This document shows positions 50,917 to 60,525 of a stretch of DNA of 64,000 nt, in pieces (the first letter of the stretch is position 1; the number at the start of each line of letters is the position of its first letter). This DNA is from Helicobacter rappini. Its GTDB lineage: Bacteria; Campylobacterota; Campylobacteria; Campylobacterales; Helicobacteraceae. The notes under the pieces were generated by a model. It worked only from the letters and a program-made list of their open reading frames with translations, searched no databases and had not been told where the DNA came from. The position numbers were made by a program, and so were the translations under genes. The DNA is taken from NCBI RefSeq assembly GCF_900198625.1, contig NZ_FZPK01000040.1, positions 16,250 through 80,249 of the forward strand, written 5' to 3'.

Positions 50917-52410
50917 GTGGGAGCGCAAATACAAGATAAAAAACAAAAAAAGCTTTCAATACTTTATGGTTTAGTATGTATAGGCATTATGATTTCTTTT
51001 TGGATTATCCCTGCACCAGAGGGTATGAAAGCAGAGGGTTGGCATTTACTTGGAATCTTTTGTGCGACAATTTTGGCAATTATTCTAAAAGTTATGCCTA
51101 TTGGGGCATTAAGCATGATAGCTATCGCCATTGTAGCGATTACTTGCGTAACAGCACCCGGTGATACAAAAGCAAGTATTAAAAATGCTTTGAGTGGATT
51201 TAATGAGAGTCTTATCTGGATGATAGGTGTGGCGATTATGATTAGTCGCGCGATTATTAAAACTGGGCTTGGCAAGCGAATTGGCTATTATTTTGTATCA
51301 CTTTTTGGTAAAAATACGCTAGGCATTGCGTATTCTCTTGTGGTAAGTGAGACGATTTTAGCACCTGTTACACCATCAAATACGGCTAGAGGCGGGGCGA
51401 TAATCCACCCTATTATGCGATCTATCGCACATAATTTTAACTCCGAGCCTGAGACAAAAACGCAAAATAAAATAGGCAAATATCTTGCATTGGTAAATTT
51501 TCAAATAAACCCTATAACTTCTGGCATGTTTATCACTGCTACTGCACCAAATCCTATGGTCGTGAATAAAATCGTGGAGGTAGCAAATAATCATGGCATA
51601 GAAATTGACATGCATATTACTTGGGGGCAGTGGGCTTTATCCATGTTTTTGCCTAGTATTGTCGTGCTATTTTTACTACCGCTTGTTGTGTGGGCTATCT
51701 ATCCCCCTGAAATAAAAAAGACAGAAAACGCAAAAGATATGGCTACAAAAGAACTAAATGCAATGGGTCCTATGAGTTTGCAGGAAAAAGTCGTGCTTGG
51801 TATATTTGCCATTATGCTTATGCTATGGGCTGGAGTTGGTAAGTTTTTTGGTTTTAAGATAGACCCTGCTGCAGTTGCGTTTTTGGGACTAGCATTAACC
51901 CTTGTTAGCGGCATACTTACTTGGGAAGATATTCTTAAAGAAAAAAGCGCATGGGATACTGTGGTATGGTTTAGTGCGTTAGTAATGATGGCTAGTTTTC
52001 TTGGTAAGTTGGGCGTTGTTAGCTATTATGCGACGCATCTTGAAAGCGGTATCAATGCGCTGGGCTTTGGCTGGTTTGGTGCGTGTTTGTTGCTTACTCT
52101 CATGTATCTTTATATGCACTACTTTTTTGCCTCTACAACCGCACATATAGCCGCTGTGTTTGCGGCATTCTATGCGGCTGGTTTAGCACTTGGCGCACCG
52201 CCTATGCTATATGCCTTAATGCTTGCAGCAGCAGGTAATATTATGATGAGTTTAACGCATTATGCGACAGGGACTGCCCCAGTTATCTTTGGGTCTGGTT
52301 ATGCAAGTGTTGGAGAATGGTGGAAAGTAGGCTTTGTGATGAGTGTTGTGAGTGTGCTTGTGTTTGGCATTGTTGGTGGTATTTGGTGGAAAATTTTAGG
52401 ATATTATTAG
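50917..52410 (+). CDS. DASS-family anion:sodium symporter
   Basis: A divalent-anion/sodium symporter (SLC13/CitT-like) that takes up dicarboxylates such as succinate, malate or citrate. It has about 12 helices over 497 residues, with the family's sodium-site stretches (LSGFNESLIWMIGVAIMIS, VTPSNTARGGAIIHPIM, TATAPNPMVV) and the second half repeat (WFSALVMMASFLGKLGVVSY). The GTG at 50917 follows AAAGGGG at a good distance; an ATG at 50902 is in frame without a ribosome site. The exact substrate is not told by sequence. Downstream lipoprotein genes start within 4 bases and may be co-transcribed. Confidence 0.9.
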   Translation: MGAQIQDKKQKKLSILYGLVCIGIMISFWIIPAPEGMKAEGWHLLGIFCATILAIILKVMPIGALSMIAIAIVAITCVTAPGDTKASIKNALSGFNESLIWMIGVAIMISRAIIKTGLGKRIGYYFVSLFGKNTLGIAYSLVVSETILAPVTPSNTARGGAIIHPIMRSIAHNFNSEPETKTQNKIGKYLALVNFQINPITSGMFITATAPNPMVVNKIVEVANNHGIEIDMHITWGQWALSMFLPSIVVLFLLPLVVWAIYPPEIKKTENAKDMATKELNAMGPMSLQEKVVLGIFAIMLMLWAGVGKFFGFKIDPAAVAFLGLALTLVSGILTWEDILKEKSAWDTVVWFSALVMMASFLGKLGVVSYYATHLESGINALGFGWFGACLLLTLMYLYMHYFFASTTAHIAAVFAAFYAAGLALGAPPMLYALMLAAAGNIMMSLTHYATGTAPVIFGSGYASVGEWWKVGFVMSVVSVLVFGIVGGIWWKILGYY

Positions 52411-52413
52411 GAT

Positions 52414-52743
52414 ATGTTTAGAATCTTATGTATTATATTAGCTTGTTTTTTTGTCGGCTGTGGTGTAAAGGGGACTGAAGAATCTATATCTTTAGGCAAA
52501 CTGCACTCTTTGCAAATCCTACCAAACACACTGCCAAAAAAACCACAAAAAGAGATCGCTAGAATCTGTGCGAGTTTCACACCCTTTAATGCCGCGAAAC
52601 AATATGAGATTCTCACTTTTGAAAATCTTTTGAGAGAAGCATATAAGAATACAAAGCAGCATACATTTACAAAGGTAGGTATATGGCAGCAAAGCTATAA
52701 TATGCTTATATGGCAGAAAAAATGTCTTATATTAGGAATGTAA
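52414..52743 (+). CDS. Small lipoprotein of unknown function
   Basis: A 109-residue protein with a lipoprotein signal MFRILCIILACFFVGC (lipidated Cys16). The mature chain is Lys-rich and ends in KKCLILGM. I do not recognise the family. It begins 4 bases after the transporter and ends immediately before the next lipoprotein gene (TAA, then ATG), so the pair form one unit. Confidence 0.7.
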   Translation: MFRILCIILACFFVGCGVKGTEESISLGKLHSLQILPNTLPKKPQKEIARICASFTPFNAAKQYEILTFENLLREAYKNTKQHTFTKVGIWQQSYNMLIWQKKCLILGM

Positions 52744-53133
52744 ATGCGAAATGACTTTGTTGCAAAAATGCTTTTTGTAGTTATGCTATGTGCTGCTTTG
52801 CTGTATTCTGGCTGTTATAGTCCGCTGATACATTTGCAAAGCGTTGGATTAGCTAAAGATGATACAATGCAAAAAAAAGATTCTATACACATAAAAGATT
52901 CTATATATGCAGACAAAAAAGCACAACCGCTAATTTTCTATAAAGAATGTAGTCGCAATGGCAGTGCATGGCTATATGAATGCCAAAGCATAGGTTTAGA
53001 ATCTATGCAACAAGCAATCTATCTTTATTATCCAAACGCACTTTTAAATAATATTACTATGAAATTTTATCCGCAAAAAACATATATACGATTTGAAATA
53101 GATGATTCTAGCGTAATGCAAGACATACGATAA
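52744..53133 (+). CDS. Second small lipoprotein of unknown function
   Basis: A 129-residue protein with signal MLFVVMLCAALLYSGC and lipidation at the Cys of YSGC. Two KKDSI/KDSI units from the AGATTCTA octamer follow in the mature part. The rest (ECQSIGLESMQQAIYLYYPN, then FYPQKTYIRFEIDD) has no recognised family. It starts directly after the previous gene's stop. Confidence 0.68.
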   Translation: MRNDFVAKMLFVVMLCAALLYSGCYSPLIHLQSVGLAKDDTMQKKDSIHIKDSIYADKKAQPLIFYKECSRNGSAWLYECQSIGLESMQQAIYLYYPNALLNNITMKFYPQKTYIRFEIDDSSVMQDIR

Positions 53134-53288
53134 CTTTAGCATTAATATGATTCTATTTTATAGCCAAAATGTGTTGTGAGTAACCCAAACTCCATGTTTA
53201 GATTTTATATGTTTTTTTCAGTATAGGCGATAGGTGCTTTTTGCTGATCTGGTCTTTTCAGATCTGCTAAACGCTAAGAATCTAAAAC

Positions 53289-53897
53289 CTACCATGAAAC
53301 CTTGCTATTTGGAGCTACTTTTATAATATGTGTATTTTCGTCCCACTCTACCATGCCTGTTTTTATGTTTGTAAGTGTTAGGGTGAATGAATAATCTACT
53401 CTTTGTTTTTTGCCTACTTTTGTATTTTTCTGCACGATAATGCCTGATAGTGAGAGATTTGGTGCGATGAGTGTGCCTTTCTCTGTTGTTGTGTATTGAT
53501 TAAACTCATCATTATCCCTTAAATCCCTTGCATTATAAATCATATTATCAGTTTGCCCACCACTACCGCTAATTGCATTTGTAAGCTGAAATTTCCCACT
53601 TTTACGCATAGCTCTTGCTACCTTGCTTGTTAGTCCTCGCACATCTACTTGCTGCATAGTATCATTGACTACATCAGAGATAGCAAGGACTTGCTTCTTC
53701 TCCAAACTCATTACATATTCGCTATTTAAAAGACTTTGCACACTCTTATGCACCGCTGCTTCAATATCGTGATAATCTATACCTGCACTCGTATATTCTA
53801 CTGAATCTTGCGTATCAACATAGCTTACCTTGCCACCGCAACCAACTATACTCAAAGCTACAACGCTTGTTACTACAACTTTTGTCCATTTATACAT
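53289..53897 (-). CDS. LpoB-like penicillin-binding-protein activator lipoprotein
   Basis: A 202-residue outer-membrane lipoprotein: signal MYKWTKVVVTSVVALSIVGC, then the LpoB-fold domain, with VLAISDVVNDTMQQVDVRGL, NARDLRDNDEFNQYTTTEKG and TLIAPNLSLSGIIVQ as typical blocks. In enterobacteria LpoB activates peptidoglycan synthase PBP1b from the outer membrane; the partner here is not known. Its start lies immediately after the stop of the COG3014-like gene, so they are co-transcribed. Confidence 0.85.
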   Translation of the reverse strand: MYKWTKVVVTSVVALSIVGCGGKVSYVDTQDSVEYTSAGIDYHDIEAAVHKSVQSLLNSEYVMSLEKKQVLAISDVVNDTMQQVDVRGLTSKVARAMRKSGKFQLTNAISGSGGQTDNMIYNARDLRDNDEFNQYTTTEKGTLIAPNLSLSGIIVQKNTKVGKKQRVDYSFTLTLTNIKTGMVEWDENTHIIKVAPNSKVSW

Positions 53898-55382
53898 CTA
53901 ATCTCCTTTAATAATAGTATGAGAGATTGTGCCACGATGCACACGCACATACATGATATTGTCTGTTAAGACACACAATCTATCTTCATTGCCATTTTCA
54001 TAGTATTGCTTAAAAAGCTTAATTCTAGCGGAAATGTCTTTAGGCTTTGCTTTAATGAGTGAATCTAGCTCATTTTTACTTGCCATTCTCGCTAGTTTTG
54101 CATTGCATTCTTTTGTTATGGGAATCTCTAGCAACTTTTCATTATTACCATAAATTTTGACACTAGATTCTGCATTTGGGATTCTAGCAATCCATACGCT
54201 ATTTGGCAGAATAAGACTTGAGCGTAAGTCAGCCGCAGTAGTCGCACTAAAAGCCAAAGTGCTTGCAAGTCCAATAATCGCACCATAATCCCCACCCACT
54301 GCATTAATGGTCTCTGTAATGCCAAACTTTAGCATTGCTCCAACTATCGCACGAGTGATTATTGATGGAAGCTGCTTTTCAAACTCACTTGCAAATAGAT
54401 TACTTACATTACTTAGAATCTCCGCATTTGTAGTATTGATTCTATAATCGCTGTATGTAGGCTTTCCATTAACAAAGTTTGGCAAAGCTAGATTTATTGC
54501 ATTAATACCGCTACCGGTTACAAGTGGTTGTGAAATGATTAACCCTTCTTTTCGTGCCAATGTACCATCTTCAATAATTATCCAAGTAAATTTTTGATAA
54601 TCGCGTTTGCCTTTACGAGATTCTAGAATCTGCATATCCTTTGCTACAAATGGAATCTTACTGATACCATAAGATTCTTTTAATAAATCGCTAGATTTAG
54701 CAAAATCTCGCTCAATCATAAAATATACGCCAGAAACATAAGGGATAAGTGGATTTATCATGTCTCTATATATCGCAAACTGCTCTAGATTTGTATATCG
54801 CGTTTTTAAAATGCTATCGATTTCAGAATCTCTTGTATTTGTTTCATAGAGTGTGCTTTGTGTTTTCTTATTTGCCTCTTCTACCACTTTATCATGTGCT
54901 TTTTTTATCTCTTTTGCATAATAATCTTTTGCCCTTCTTTGCCTATCATTCGCACGATTAAATTCAATCCTTGCTTGTGTATTATCCCCCAAGCTAGAGA
55001 ATGCAAGGGCTTTGTAAAAGTTTAGCAATGCCCCCTCAAAAATCATGCCACGATAAGGCATAGCCATATCATTGCTTAAAGTCGCTCCAACATTTGCACC
55101 TATGTTTGATAATAGCCCTTTTGATTCATAAACTTTAAATTGTGTTTCTGCATTTTCTAAATCATTAATACTAAAATGTGCTCCAAAATATGAAAATGTG
55201 AGAAAGCCAGACTGCATTTTCCACAAAAGCCAGTCGTTTGATTTATCTTTTGTAGCTTTCTGTAATGTTTTATAGGTTTGTGTGTAGTGCTGTGTATCGT
55301 ATTCTCTCTTAATTTGTGTGCTATATGGAGAACAAGCGGATAAAAAAAGCCCAATTAACACAAAAAAAATAAAATTTTTCAA
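53898..55382 (-). CDS. COG3014-like lipoprotein
   Basis: A 494-residue lipoprotein: signal MKNFIFFVLIGLFLSAC (Cys17), then a TPR-like helical part (NDLENAETQFKVYESKGLLS, AFSSLGDNTQARIEFNRAND) and a long C-terminal domain of mixed type (YQKFTWIIIEDGTLARKEGL). The pattern matches the COG3014 family, of unknown function, which is often encoded next to LpoB, as here. A role in cell-envelope assembly is inferred from that pairing. Confidence 0.75.
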   Translation of the reverse strand: MKNFIFFVLIGLFLSACSPYSTQIKREYDTQHYTQTYKTLQKATKDKSNDWLLWKMQSGFLTFSYFGAHFSINDLENAETQFKVYESKGLLSNIGANVGATLSNDMAMPYRGMIFEGALLNFYKALAFSSLGDNTQARIEFNRANDRQRRAKDYYAKEIKKAHDKVVEEANKKTQSTLYETNTRDSEIDSILKTRYTNLEQFAIYRDMINPLIPYVSGVYFMIERDFAKSSDLLKESYGISKIPFVAKDMQILESRKGKRDYQKFTWIIIEDGTLARKEGLIISQPLVTGSGINAINLALPNFVNGKPTYSDYRINTTNAEILSNVSNLFASEFEKQLPSIITRAIVGAMLKFGITETINAVGGDYGAIIGLASTLAFSATTAADLRSSLILPNSVWIARIPNAESSVKIYGNNEKLLEIPITKECNAKLARMASKNELDSLIKAKPKDISARIKLFKQYYENGNEDRLCVLTDNIMYVRVHRGTISHTIIKGD

Positions 55383-55471
55383 AGTTTCCTCGATACTATT
55401 GCAAAGTTTTTCTCTAAAACCATGAAATACTAATATAATTTCATATAAAAATCAATTGTTTGGGAGTAAAT

Positions 55472-56431
55472 ATGATGAAAAAGTCCTTTATGGTATTTGC
55501 CATTATATCGCTTTTTGGAATCTTGCATATTGGAATATTGCATGCAAAAAGCTACTGGGGGCAAAGCAACTCTTATTATAAGCCAAATTTTTATGGACAA
55601 AACTCATACCAAAACTCATATTATGATGATCAATATAACGCACAAGCTGATTATGATTCTGCATATAATCTCTACAAAAGGGGCAATTTAGAAGCAGCCC
55701 TGCCTATCTTTACAAGGCTGTGTGAGCAGGATAACTATATCGCATGTTTATCGGCTGGGATCGTGCAAGGTAAATTGCTTGATAGTCTAGATTCTGATAA
55801 AAGATTTTCTCGCTCGGAGCGAAAAAGAAAAAAGGCAGAGTATTATAATGCGATGATGGCATTCTATACAAAAGCATGTAATGGTGGCAACTATGATGCG
55901 TGTAATAACCTTGCATTCTACGAGCATAGCACAAAGGCAGAAAGAGAAAAAGAGAAAAAAGAAGAAGAAAATGCAAGGATAGAAAATAATAGGGCAATGG
56001 AGCTTTACGCAAAGTCATGTAAAGCTGGGAATAAGGAAGCATGTCAGAATCTAGGTGTTATATATAGTGGGAATCTTGAGGATAAAAACGGGCAAAGCAC
56101 AAATCTAATGCAAGCACAAAATTATTATGGCAGAAGTTGTAATATGGGGGACAATGTAGCGTGTTTTAATCTCGGTGTTTTGCGTTATAACTATGCAAAA
56201 ACTACAAGCGATTATGCACAGGCGATTCATTATTTCAATCAAGCGTGTGGTGGCGATTATCCCGCAGCATGCCTTAATCTTGGGATAATCTATGAAAGGG
56301 GCGTTACACAAGATGTAAATGAAGATGTAGCAAATGCTATGCAATATTACACAAAAGCATGTTATTTGCAAAATGCTGAAGCTTGCACCTACCTTGCAAA
56401 ACTTGCAAATAAACGCAAAAAAATGCAGTAA
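55472..56431 (+). CDS. Secreted Sel1-repeat, cysteine-rich protein (Hcp-like)
   Basis: A 319-residue protein: signal ending GILHA, then a Tyr/Ser/Asn-rich region (SYWGQSNSYYKPNFYGQNSY), then Sel1 repeats with cysteine pairs (ACNGGNYDACNNLAFYEHST, SCKAGNKEACQNLGVIYSG, SCNMGDNVACFNLGVLRYN, ACGGDYPAACLNLGIIYERG, ACYLQNAEACTYLAKLANK). The Tyr-rich linker is unusual for Hcp relatives. The ATG at 55472 follows GGGAG. It stands alone; its function would be in the periplasm or outside the cell. A paralogue with the same cysteine spacing lies at 37.5 kb. Confidence 0.85.
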   Translation: MMKKSFMVFAIISLFGILHIGILHAKSYWGQSNSYYKPNFYGQNSYQNSYYDDQYNAQADYDSAYNLYKRGNLEAALPIFTRLCEQDNYIACLSAGIVQGKLLDSLDSDKRFSRSERKRKKAEYYNAMMAFYTKACNGGNYDACNNLAFYEHSTKAEREKEKKEEENARIENNRAMELYAKSCKAGNKEACQNLGVIYSGNLEDKNGQSTNLMQAQNYYGRSCNMGDNVACFNLGVLRYNYAKTTSDYAQAIHYFNQACGGDYPAACLNLGIIYERGVTQDVNEDVANAMQYYTKACYLQNAEACTYLAKLANKRKKMQ

Positions 56432-56545
56432 CATCTTGCAAGATTTTTATTAAGACTTAAAGAAGTTTGTGATAAAATAAGCCCTTTATTTATGATTTTT
56501 GTGAAGTTTAGTTAATTATAGAATCTTTTTGTAAAAGGTTATGGT

Positions 56546-57151
56546 ATGAAGATTCAAAAATGTGCGTTTGGAGAATATCAAACAAATGCCTATATATTGC
56601 AATTTGATGATTTTGAGTTTGTAGTAGATCCCGGCTTTAATGCAACTGAATGGGTATTAAAAAACACAAAAAATCTACAAGCAATCCTTATCACACATGG
56701 ACATTTTGATCATATTTGGGATACCGCCAAGCTACAAGAGCAAACAAAGGCAAAAGTGTATTGCCCCATTCAAGATTCCTTTATGTTAGAATCTGATTGT
56801 TTTAATCTAGGATTAACGCCATGCAAAGCAGATGTATATATAGAAAATGATAAAGATTCTAAGAGTCTCAATATAAATGGCATTAATGTAACTTATTGGC
56901 ATTTTCCCGGTCATACACCCGGTTGTAGTATTATAGAAGTGTGTGGGCATATTTTTAGCGGCGATTTTATCTTTCAAAGAAGTATTGGTCGATATGATTT
57001 TCCATATTCAAATAGCAATGATATGAGAGAATCTTTAGAAAGATTCTTGCAAATCAAAGAAGACTTACCTATACACCCCGGACATGGTGGAGACACTTCA
57101 GTATTTGCAGAATCTCGCAATATACCCGCATGGATAAAGTATATTGCATAA
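56546..57151 (+). CDS. MBL-fold metallohydrolase (glyoxalase-II-like)
   Basis: A 201-residue metallo-beta-lactamase-fold hydrolase. Zinc ligands appear in THGHFDHIWD, in the HFPGHTPGCS block (His), in FSGDFIF (Asp) and in PIHPGHG. It is close to the short 'GloB-like' hydrolases rather than true glyoxalase II, lacking the substrate domain. The order MBL, thiF-like, motA, motB is shared with H. pylori (HP0813-HP0816), supporting the assignment. Confidence 0.88.
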   Translation: MKIQKCAFGEYQTNAYILQFDDFEFVVDPGFNATEWVLKNTKNLQAILITHGHFDHIWDTAKLQEQTKAKVYCPIQDSFMLESDCFNLGLTPCKADVYIENDKDSKSLNINGINVTYWHFPGHTPGCSIIEVCGHIFSGDFIFQRSIGRYDFPYSNSNDMRESLERFLQIKEDLPIHPGHGGDTSVFAESRNIPAWIKYIA

Positions 57152-57169
57152 AGTTTAGAGTAGGATAGT

Positions 57170-57952
57170 ATGGAAAAAGAAGAAGTATTAAAAGAGCGTT
57201 ATCTAAGACATTTAATGCTTGAAGATGTCGGTGAAGAAGGGCAAAAAAAGCTTAGTAATGCAAAGGTATTAGTGATTGGTGCTGGTGGGTTAGGCTCACC
57301 TGTATGTTTGTATTTGGCAGCCGCTGGTATAGGTCGCATTGGCATATTAGATTATGATATTGTAGAAGTGAGTAATTTACAAAGGCAAATCATACATGCG
57401 ACTTCAGATATAGGCAAAGCAAAGATTACATCAGCACAAATAAAGATGAAAAATCTCAATCCAAATATAAGAATTGACACTTATTTTGAAAAACTCACAA
57501 CAAATAACGCCATGCCGATTATGCAAAATTATGACTTTATTGTTGATGCTACTGATAATTTCGCAGGTAAATTTCTTATCAACGATGCGTGTGTGTTGCT
57601 TAATAAGCCTTTTAGCCATGCAGGTGTTTTAAAATATCGTGGGCAAACTATGACGATTTTACCACATGAAAGCGCATGTTTTGCATGTGCTTTTGATGAG
57701 CCGCCCGCAAAAGAGCTAAATGCTATATTTCGTGCAGGACTTTTTGGCGTAGTCCCGGGCATTATTGGCTGCATACAAGCAAGTGAAGCGATTAAATATG
57801 TTCTAAATCTTGGTGAATTACTCACAAATACGCTATTAACCATGGATATTAAAACGATGAATTTTAGAAAAGTAGCAATTCACAAAAATGCTGATTGTCG
57901 CGTATGCTCTAAAGAAAATGGCATTAAAGAGTTAAAGGCTTATCATGAATGA
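57170..57952 (+). CDS. ThiF/MoeB/HesA-family adenylating enzyme
   Basis: Activates the C-terminus of a small sulfur-carrier protein by adenylation for thiamine or molybdopterin synthesis. The 260-residue enzyme has RYLRHLMLEDVGEEGQKKL, the ATP loop VIGAGGLGSPVCLYLAAAGI and the DYDIVEVSNLQRQI block (Arg-x-x-Arg-like). Zinc cysteines are in CFAC and CRVC. The acceptor is not encoded next to it, so ThiF and MoeB cannot be separated here. It starts 18 bases after the MBL gene. Confidence 0.87.
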   Translation: MEKEEVLKERYLRHLMLEDVGEEGQKKLSNAKVLVIGAGGLGSPVCLYLAAAGIGRIGILDYDIVEVSNLQRQIIHATSDIGKAKITSAQIKMKNLNPNIRIDTYFEKLTTNNAMPIMQNYDFIVDATDNFAGKFLINDACVLLNKPFSHAGVLKYRGQTMTILPHESACFACAFDEPPAKELNAIFRAGLFGVVPGIIGCIQASEAIKYVLNLGELLTNTLLTMDIKTMNFRKVAIHKNADCRVCSKENGIKELKAYHE

Positions 57953-57998
57953 CAAAAAGAGAAATCAGTCGATAGACAAGAAACCACAAAGCATGGTA

Positions 57999-58004
57999 TA
58001 TAAT
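57999..58004 (+). promoter_or_regulatory. Probable -10 box of the motA promoter
   Basis: TATAAT 39 bases upstream of motA, in the 90-base gap after the thiF-like gene. The region shows no sigma-28 or sigma-54 pattern that I could recognise. Confidence 0.5.
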
Positions 58005-58042
58005 TTGCTTAATTCAAATCTAATTGTGAAGAGAGGATAGGT

Positions 58043-58813
58043 ATGGATTTAACGAGTATTTTAGGTATTATTTTGGCGATTACAAGCCTTTCTGTTGGGG
58101 ATATACTAGAGGGCGGAAACCCTGTTCATCTAGTGCATTTAAGCTCTGTTATCATCGTGATTCCGACTGCGGCGATGTGTGCGATGACAGCCACACACGC
58201 ACATGCGGTAAAAGCGGCATTTAAGGAATTAAAAATCGTTTTTGTGAATCCAAAGGTAAATATGAATAATACCATTAGGCAAATGGTAGAGTTTAGCTCA
58301 GAAGCGCGTAAAAATGGACTTCTAACACTTGAATCAAGAGTATCGCAACTAGAAGATGACTTCACACGAGAAGCAATGTCAATGATTATTGATGGACGCG
58401 AAGCAAAAGATGTGCGTGAAGATATGGAGATTCAAATCGAGCAGCTAGAGCATTACTATCATAGTGCGGCACACTATTGGATTCAGTTTGGTGAGACATG
58501 TCCTACGATGGGGCTTGTTGGTGCGGTGTGCGGTCTTATCCTTGCGCTTACGCTACTTGATAATCCGGCGGCTATGGCGGCTGGTATCGGTGGTGCATTT
58601 ACGGCGACTGTTACAGGGATTATGGGTGCGTATGCGATCTTTGGTCCATTTGGTCAAAAAATGAAGGCAAAATCACATGATATCATCATCGAAAAAGTAA
58701 TGATATTAGAAGCGGTTGTAGGCATTGCAAATGGAGATAACCCAAGAAACCTAGAAGCGAAACTTTTAGGATTTATCCCACCGGGTGAGCCAAAAATATC
58801 ACAATTTGAATAG
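58043..58813 (+). CDS. motA: MotA, flagellar stator proton channel subunit
   Basis: Forms the torque-producing ring of the stator with MotB. The 256-residue protein has helices near its start (TSILGIILAITSLSVGDILE), a cytoplasmic loop with charged residues (EARKNGLLTLESRVSQLEDD), and the later helices ETCPTMGLVGAVCGLILALT and AGIGGAFTATVTGIMGAYAI, which carry the conserved prolines (P of ETCPTMG and of FGPFG). It is separated from motB by 146 bases with an inverted repeat between. Confidence 0.96.
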   Translation: MDLTSILGIILAITSLSVGDILEGGNPVHLVHLSSVIIVIPTAAMCAMTATHAHAVKAAFKELKIVFVNPKVNMNNTIRQMVEFSSEARKNGLLTLESRVSQLEDDFTREAMSMIIDGREAKDVREDMEIQIEQLEHYYHSAAHYWIQFGETCPTMGLVGAVCGLILALTLLDNPAAMAAGIGGAFTATVTGIMGAYAIFGPFGQKMKAKSHDIIIEKVMILEAVVGIANGDNPRNLEAKLLGFIPPGEPKISQFE

Positions 58814-58874
58814 TATGTAATGCTACATACAATACAAAAAGATATATCGCAAAAGGCATGTTGAATATGTGGCT

Positions 58875-58898
58875 AGATTCTATAAAACTTTAGAATCT
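58875..58898. repeat. Inverted AGATTCTA pair between motA and motB
   Basis: AGATTCTA (58875-58882) and TAGAATCT (58891-58898) pair perfectly across 8 bases. There is no T-run. It could set the ratio of motA to motB message, or be only a chance pair of the common octamer. Confidence 0.65.
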
Positions 58899-58959
58899 AA
58901 AAGCTATACATATTTAGTATGCAATAATTTCAATGTAATAGAATTTAAGGATATAAACA

Positions 58960-59727
58960 ATGGCAAAGAAATGTAAATGTGAAGAATGTCCAGCGGGAGA
59001 GAAATGGACTGTTCCTTATGCGGACTTCCTTTCACTGCTACTCGCACTTTTTATTGCGCTTTATGCGATTTCAGCGGCTAATACTTCAAGGGTAAAGGCT
59101 GTTACTGAAGCATTTATTACTATTTTTGATGCGACACCTATGCCAGAACGCACCATGCCTGTAATGATTATCCCACCAGACCCCGGAACCGTTAGACAGG
59201 AAACAAAAGATACGCTAAAAAATACTTCTACAAACCTTAATGCACCCACAACGGTTGTAACCATTACGCAGTTATCAAACCTTATACAAGATGGTGGTTT
59301 GTTAGAACAAATCGAGCAAGGAACGACTCTAAGACTTCCTTCAGACATTTTATTTGAGCCCGGCACTGCAGAGCTTGTGAATCAAGACAGAAAAACAGAG
59401 CTTGATCTACTTGCAACAGCGATTGCAAAAATGCCACCAGAAGTTACGATAAATATTAGGGGTTATACGGATAATTCAAGTCCGGCAGGCTATCGTAATA
59501 ACTACGAGCTTGCAGCCGCCAGAGCATCAAATGTTATGGAATATCTAATGAGTAGGGGTGTCGATCCTGCTAGACTTTCTTTCACTTCCTATGGGCAGTA
59601 TAATCCTATCGTGCCAAATACAAGTGAAGTCAATCGCCGTGCAAACAATCGCGTTGAAGTATTCTTTGCGACAACAAAAACTTCTGTCCATGAAGTGCAA
59701 GGCGTATTAGAAGATATGCAGCAATAG
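58960..59727 (+). CDS. motB: MotB, flagellar stator subunit with OmpA-like domain
   Basis: The peptidoglycan-binding half of the stator. The N-terminal helix PYADFLSLLLALFIALYAIS carries the proton-binding Asp22. Residues about 125-240 form the OmpA-like domain (FEPGTAELVNQDRKTELDLL, INIRGYTDNS, GYRNNYELAAARASNVMEYL, RRANNRVEVFF). An AAGGA site precedes the ATG. The start MAKKCKCEECPAGEKW has four cysteines or near-cysteines in a cluster, unusual for a cytoplasmic MotB tail. With FliL (9.9 kb) and the motE-like and pflB-like proteins it belongs to the motor. Confidence 0.96.
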   Translation: MAKKCKCEECPAGEKWTVPYADFLSLLLALFIALYAISAANTSRVKAVTEAFITIFDATPMPERTMPVMIIPPDPGTVRQETKDTLKNTSTNLNAPTTVVTITQLSNLIQDGGLLEQIEQGTTLRLPSDILFEPGTAELVNQDRKTELDLLATAIAKMPPEVTINIRGYTDNSSPAGYRNNYELAAARASNVMEYLMSRGVDPARLSFTSYGQYNPIVPNTSEVNRRANNRVEVFFATTKTSVHEVQGVLEDMQQ

Positions 59728-59740
59728 CAAAGGGGCATGC

Positions 59741-60430
59741 TTGCTAGGATTTGGAATCGGTGAAATTATCCTTATAGTGATAGTTGCCATTATTGTGCTA
59801 GGACCTGATAAGTTGCCGAATGCACTGATTGAAATGGCAAAATTTGTGCGTGTTGTAAAAAGGACAATGCAAGATGCAAAAGACACACTTGATAGAGAAG
59901 TGAATCTAGCAGAGATTAAAAAAGAGGCACAAGCCTATAAAGATAAGCTAGAACAGAGCGTAGATATTAGCAAAGAACTCAATGTAGATGATATACAAAA
60001 GGATATGCAAAAGGGCATAAATGATGTGCAGCATTTATTCAAAGACTACAATCCAAAGCCAATCCAGCTTGACACGCAGACAAATAATACAGAATCTACA
60101 AGCACTCATAATGAAAATCTAGCTACAAATCATGCAGATTCTATAAATAATCTAGACTCTAATCCACTTGGGTGGGATATGGAGTTTAGGACGCAACAAC
60201 ATAGAGAGAATCTAGATTCTAAAAATTACAACCTAAATCCCGCCACCAAAGAAGCGAATAGAAATCTAGCTACAATAAACTATCATACTGAGCGTAGGGG
60301 AATATCTAACATAGAATCTCAACAAGATTCTTCACCTTTTTCAAAAACGCAAAATGATAATAAGTTAGATTCTAATCCCACACAAAACACAGAAAAAACA
60401 GAATCTGCAAATAAGGCAAATCATGCTTAA
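59741..60430 (+). CDS. tatB: TatB (TatA/B-type), twin-arginine translocase subunit with repeat-rich tail
   Basis: TatB receives twin-arginine signal peptides together with TatC. The start is a TTG: MLGFGIGEIILIVIVAIIVL fits the family precisely, AGGGG precedes it, and the nearby ATG at 59737 is out of frame. After the single helix comes GPDKLPNALIEMAKFVRVVK and an amphipathic helix. The last 110 residues are low-complexity, with DSI, DSN and DSK units. The segment YHTERRGISNIESQ is a translated copy of the dispersed 27-base repeat (60281-60307). TatA is not seen nearby. The operon continues with tatC; an obvious client is HydA at 36-37 kb. Confidence 0.9.
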   Translation: MLGFGIGEIILIVIVAIIVLGPDKLPNALIEMAKFVRVVKRTMQDAKDTLDREVNLAEIKKEAQAYKDKLEQSVDISKELNVDDIQKDMQKGINDVQHLFKDYNPKPIQLDTQTNNTESTSTHNENLATNHADSINNLDSNPLGWDMEFRTQQHRENLDSKNYNLNPATKEANRNLATINYHTERRGISNIESQQDSSPFSKTQNDNKLDSNPTQNTEKTESANKANHA

Positions 60431-60525
60431 TTTTGTTCTAACTACAACCTATTATAGAATCTCATCTAAAATCACAAGCCATACAAAAAGATTCTATAAA
60501 ATCATAAAACATTTGGGGTATAGAT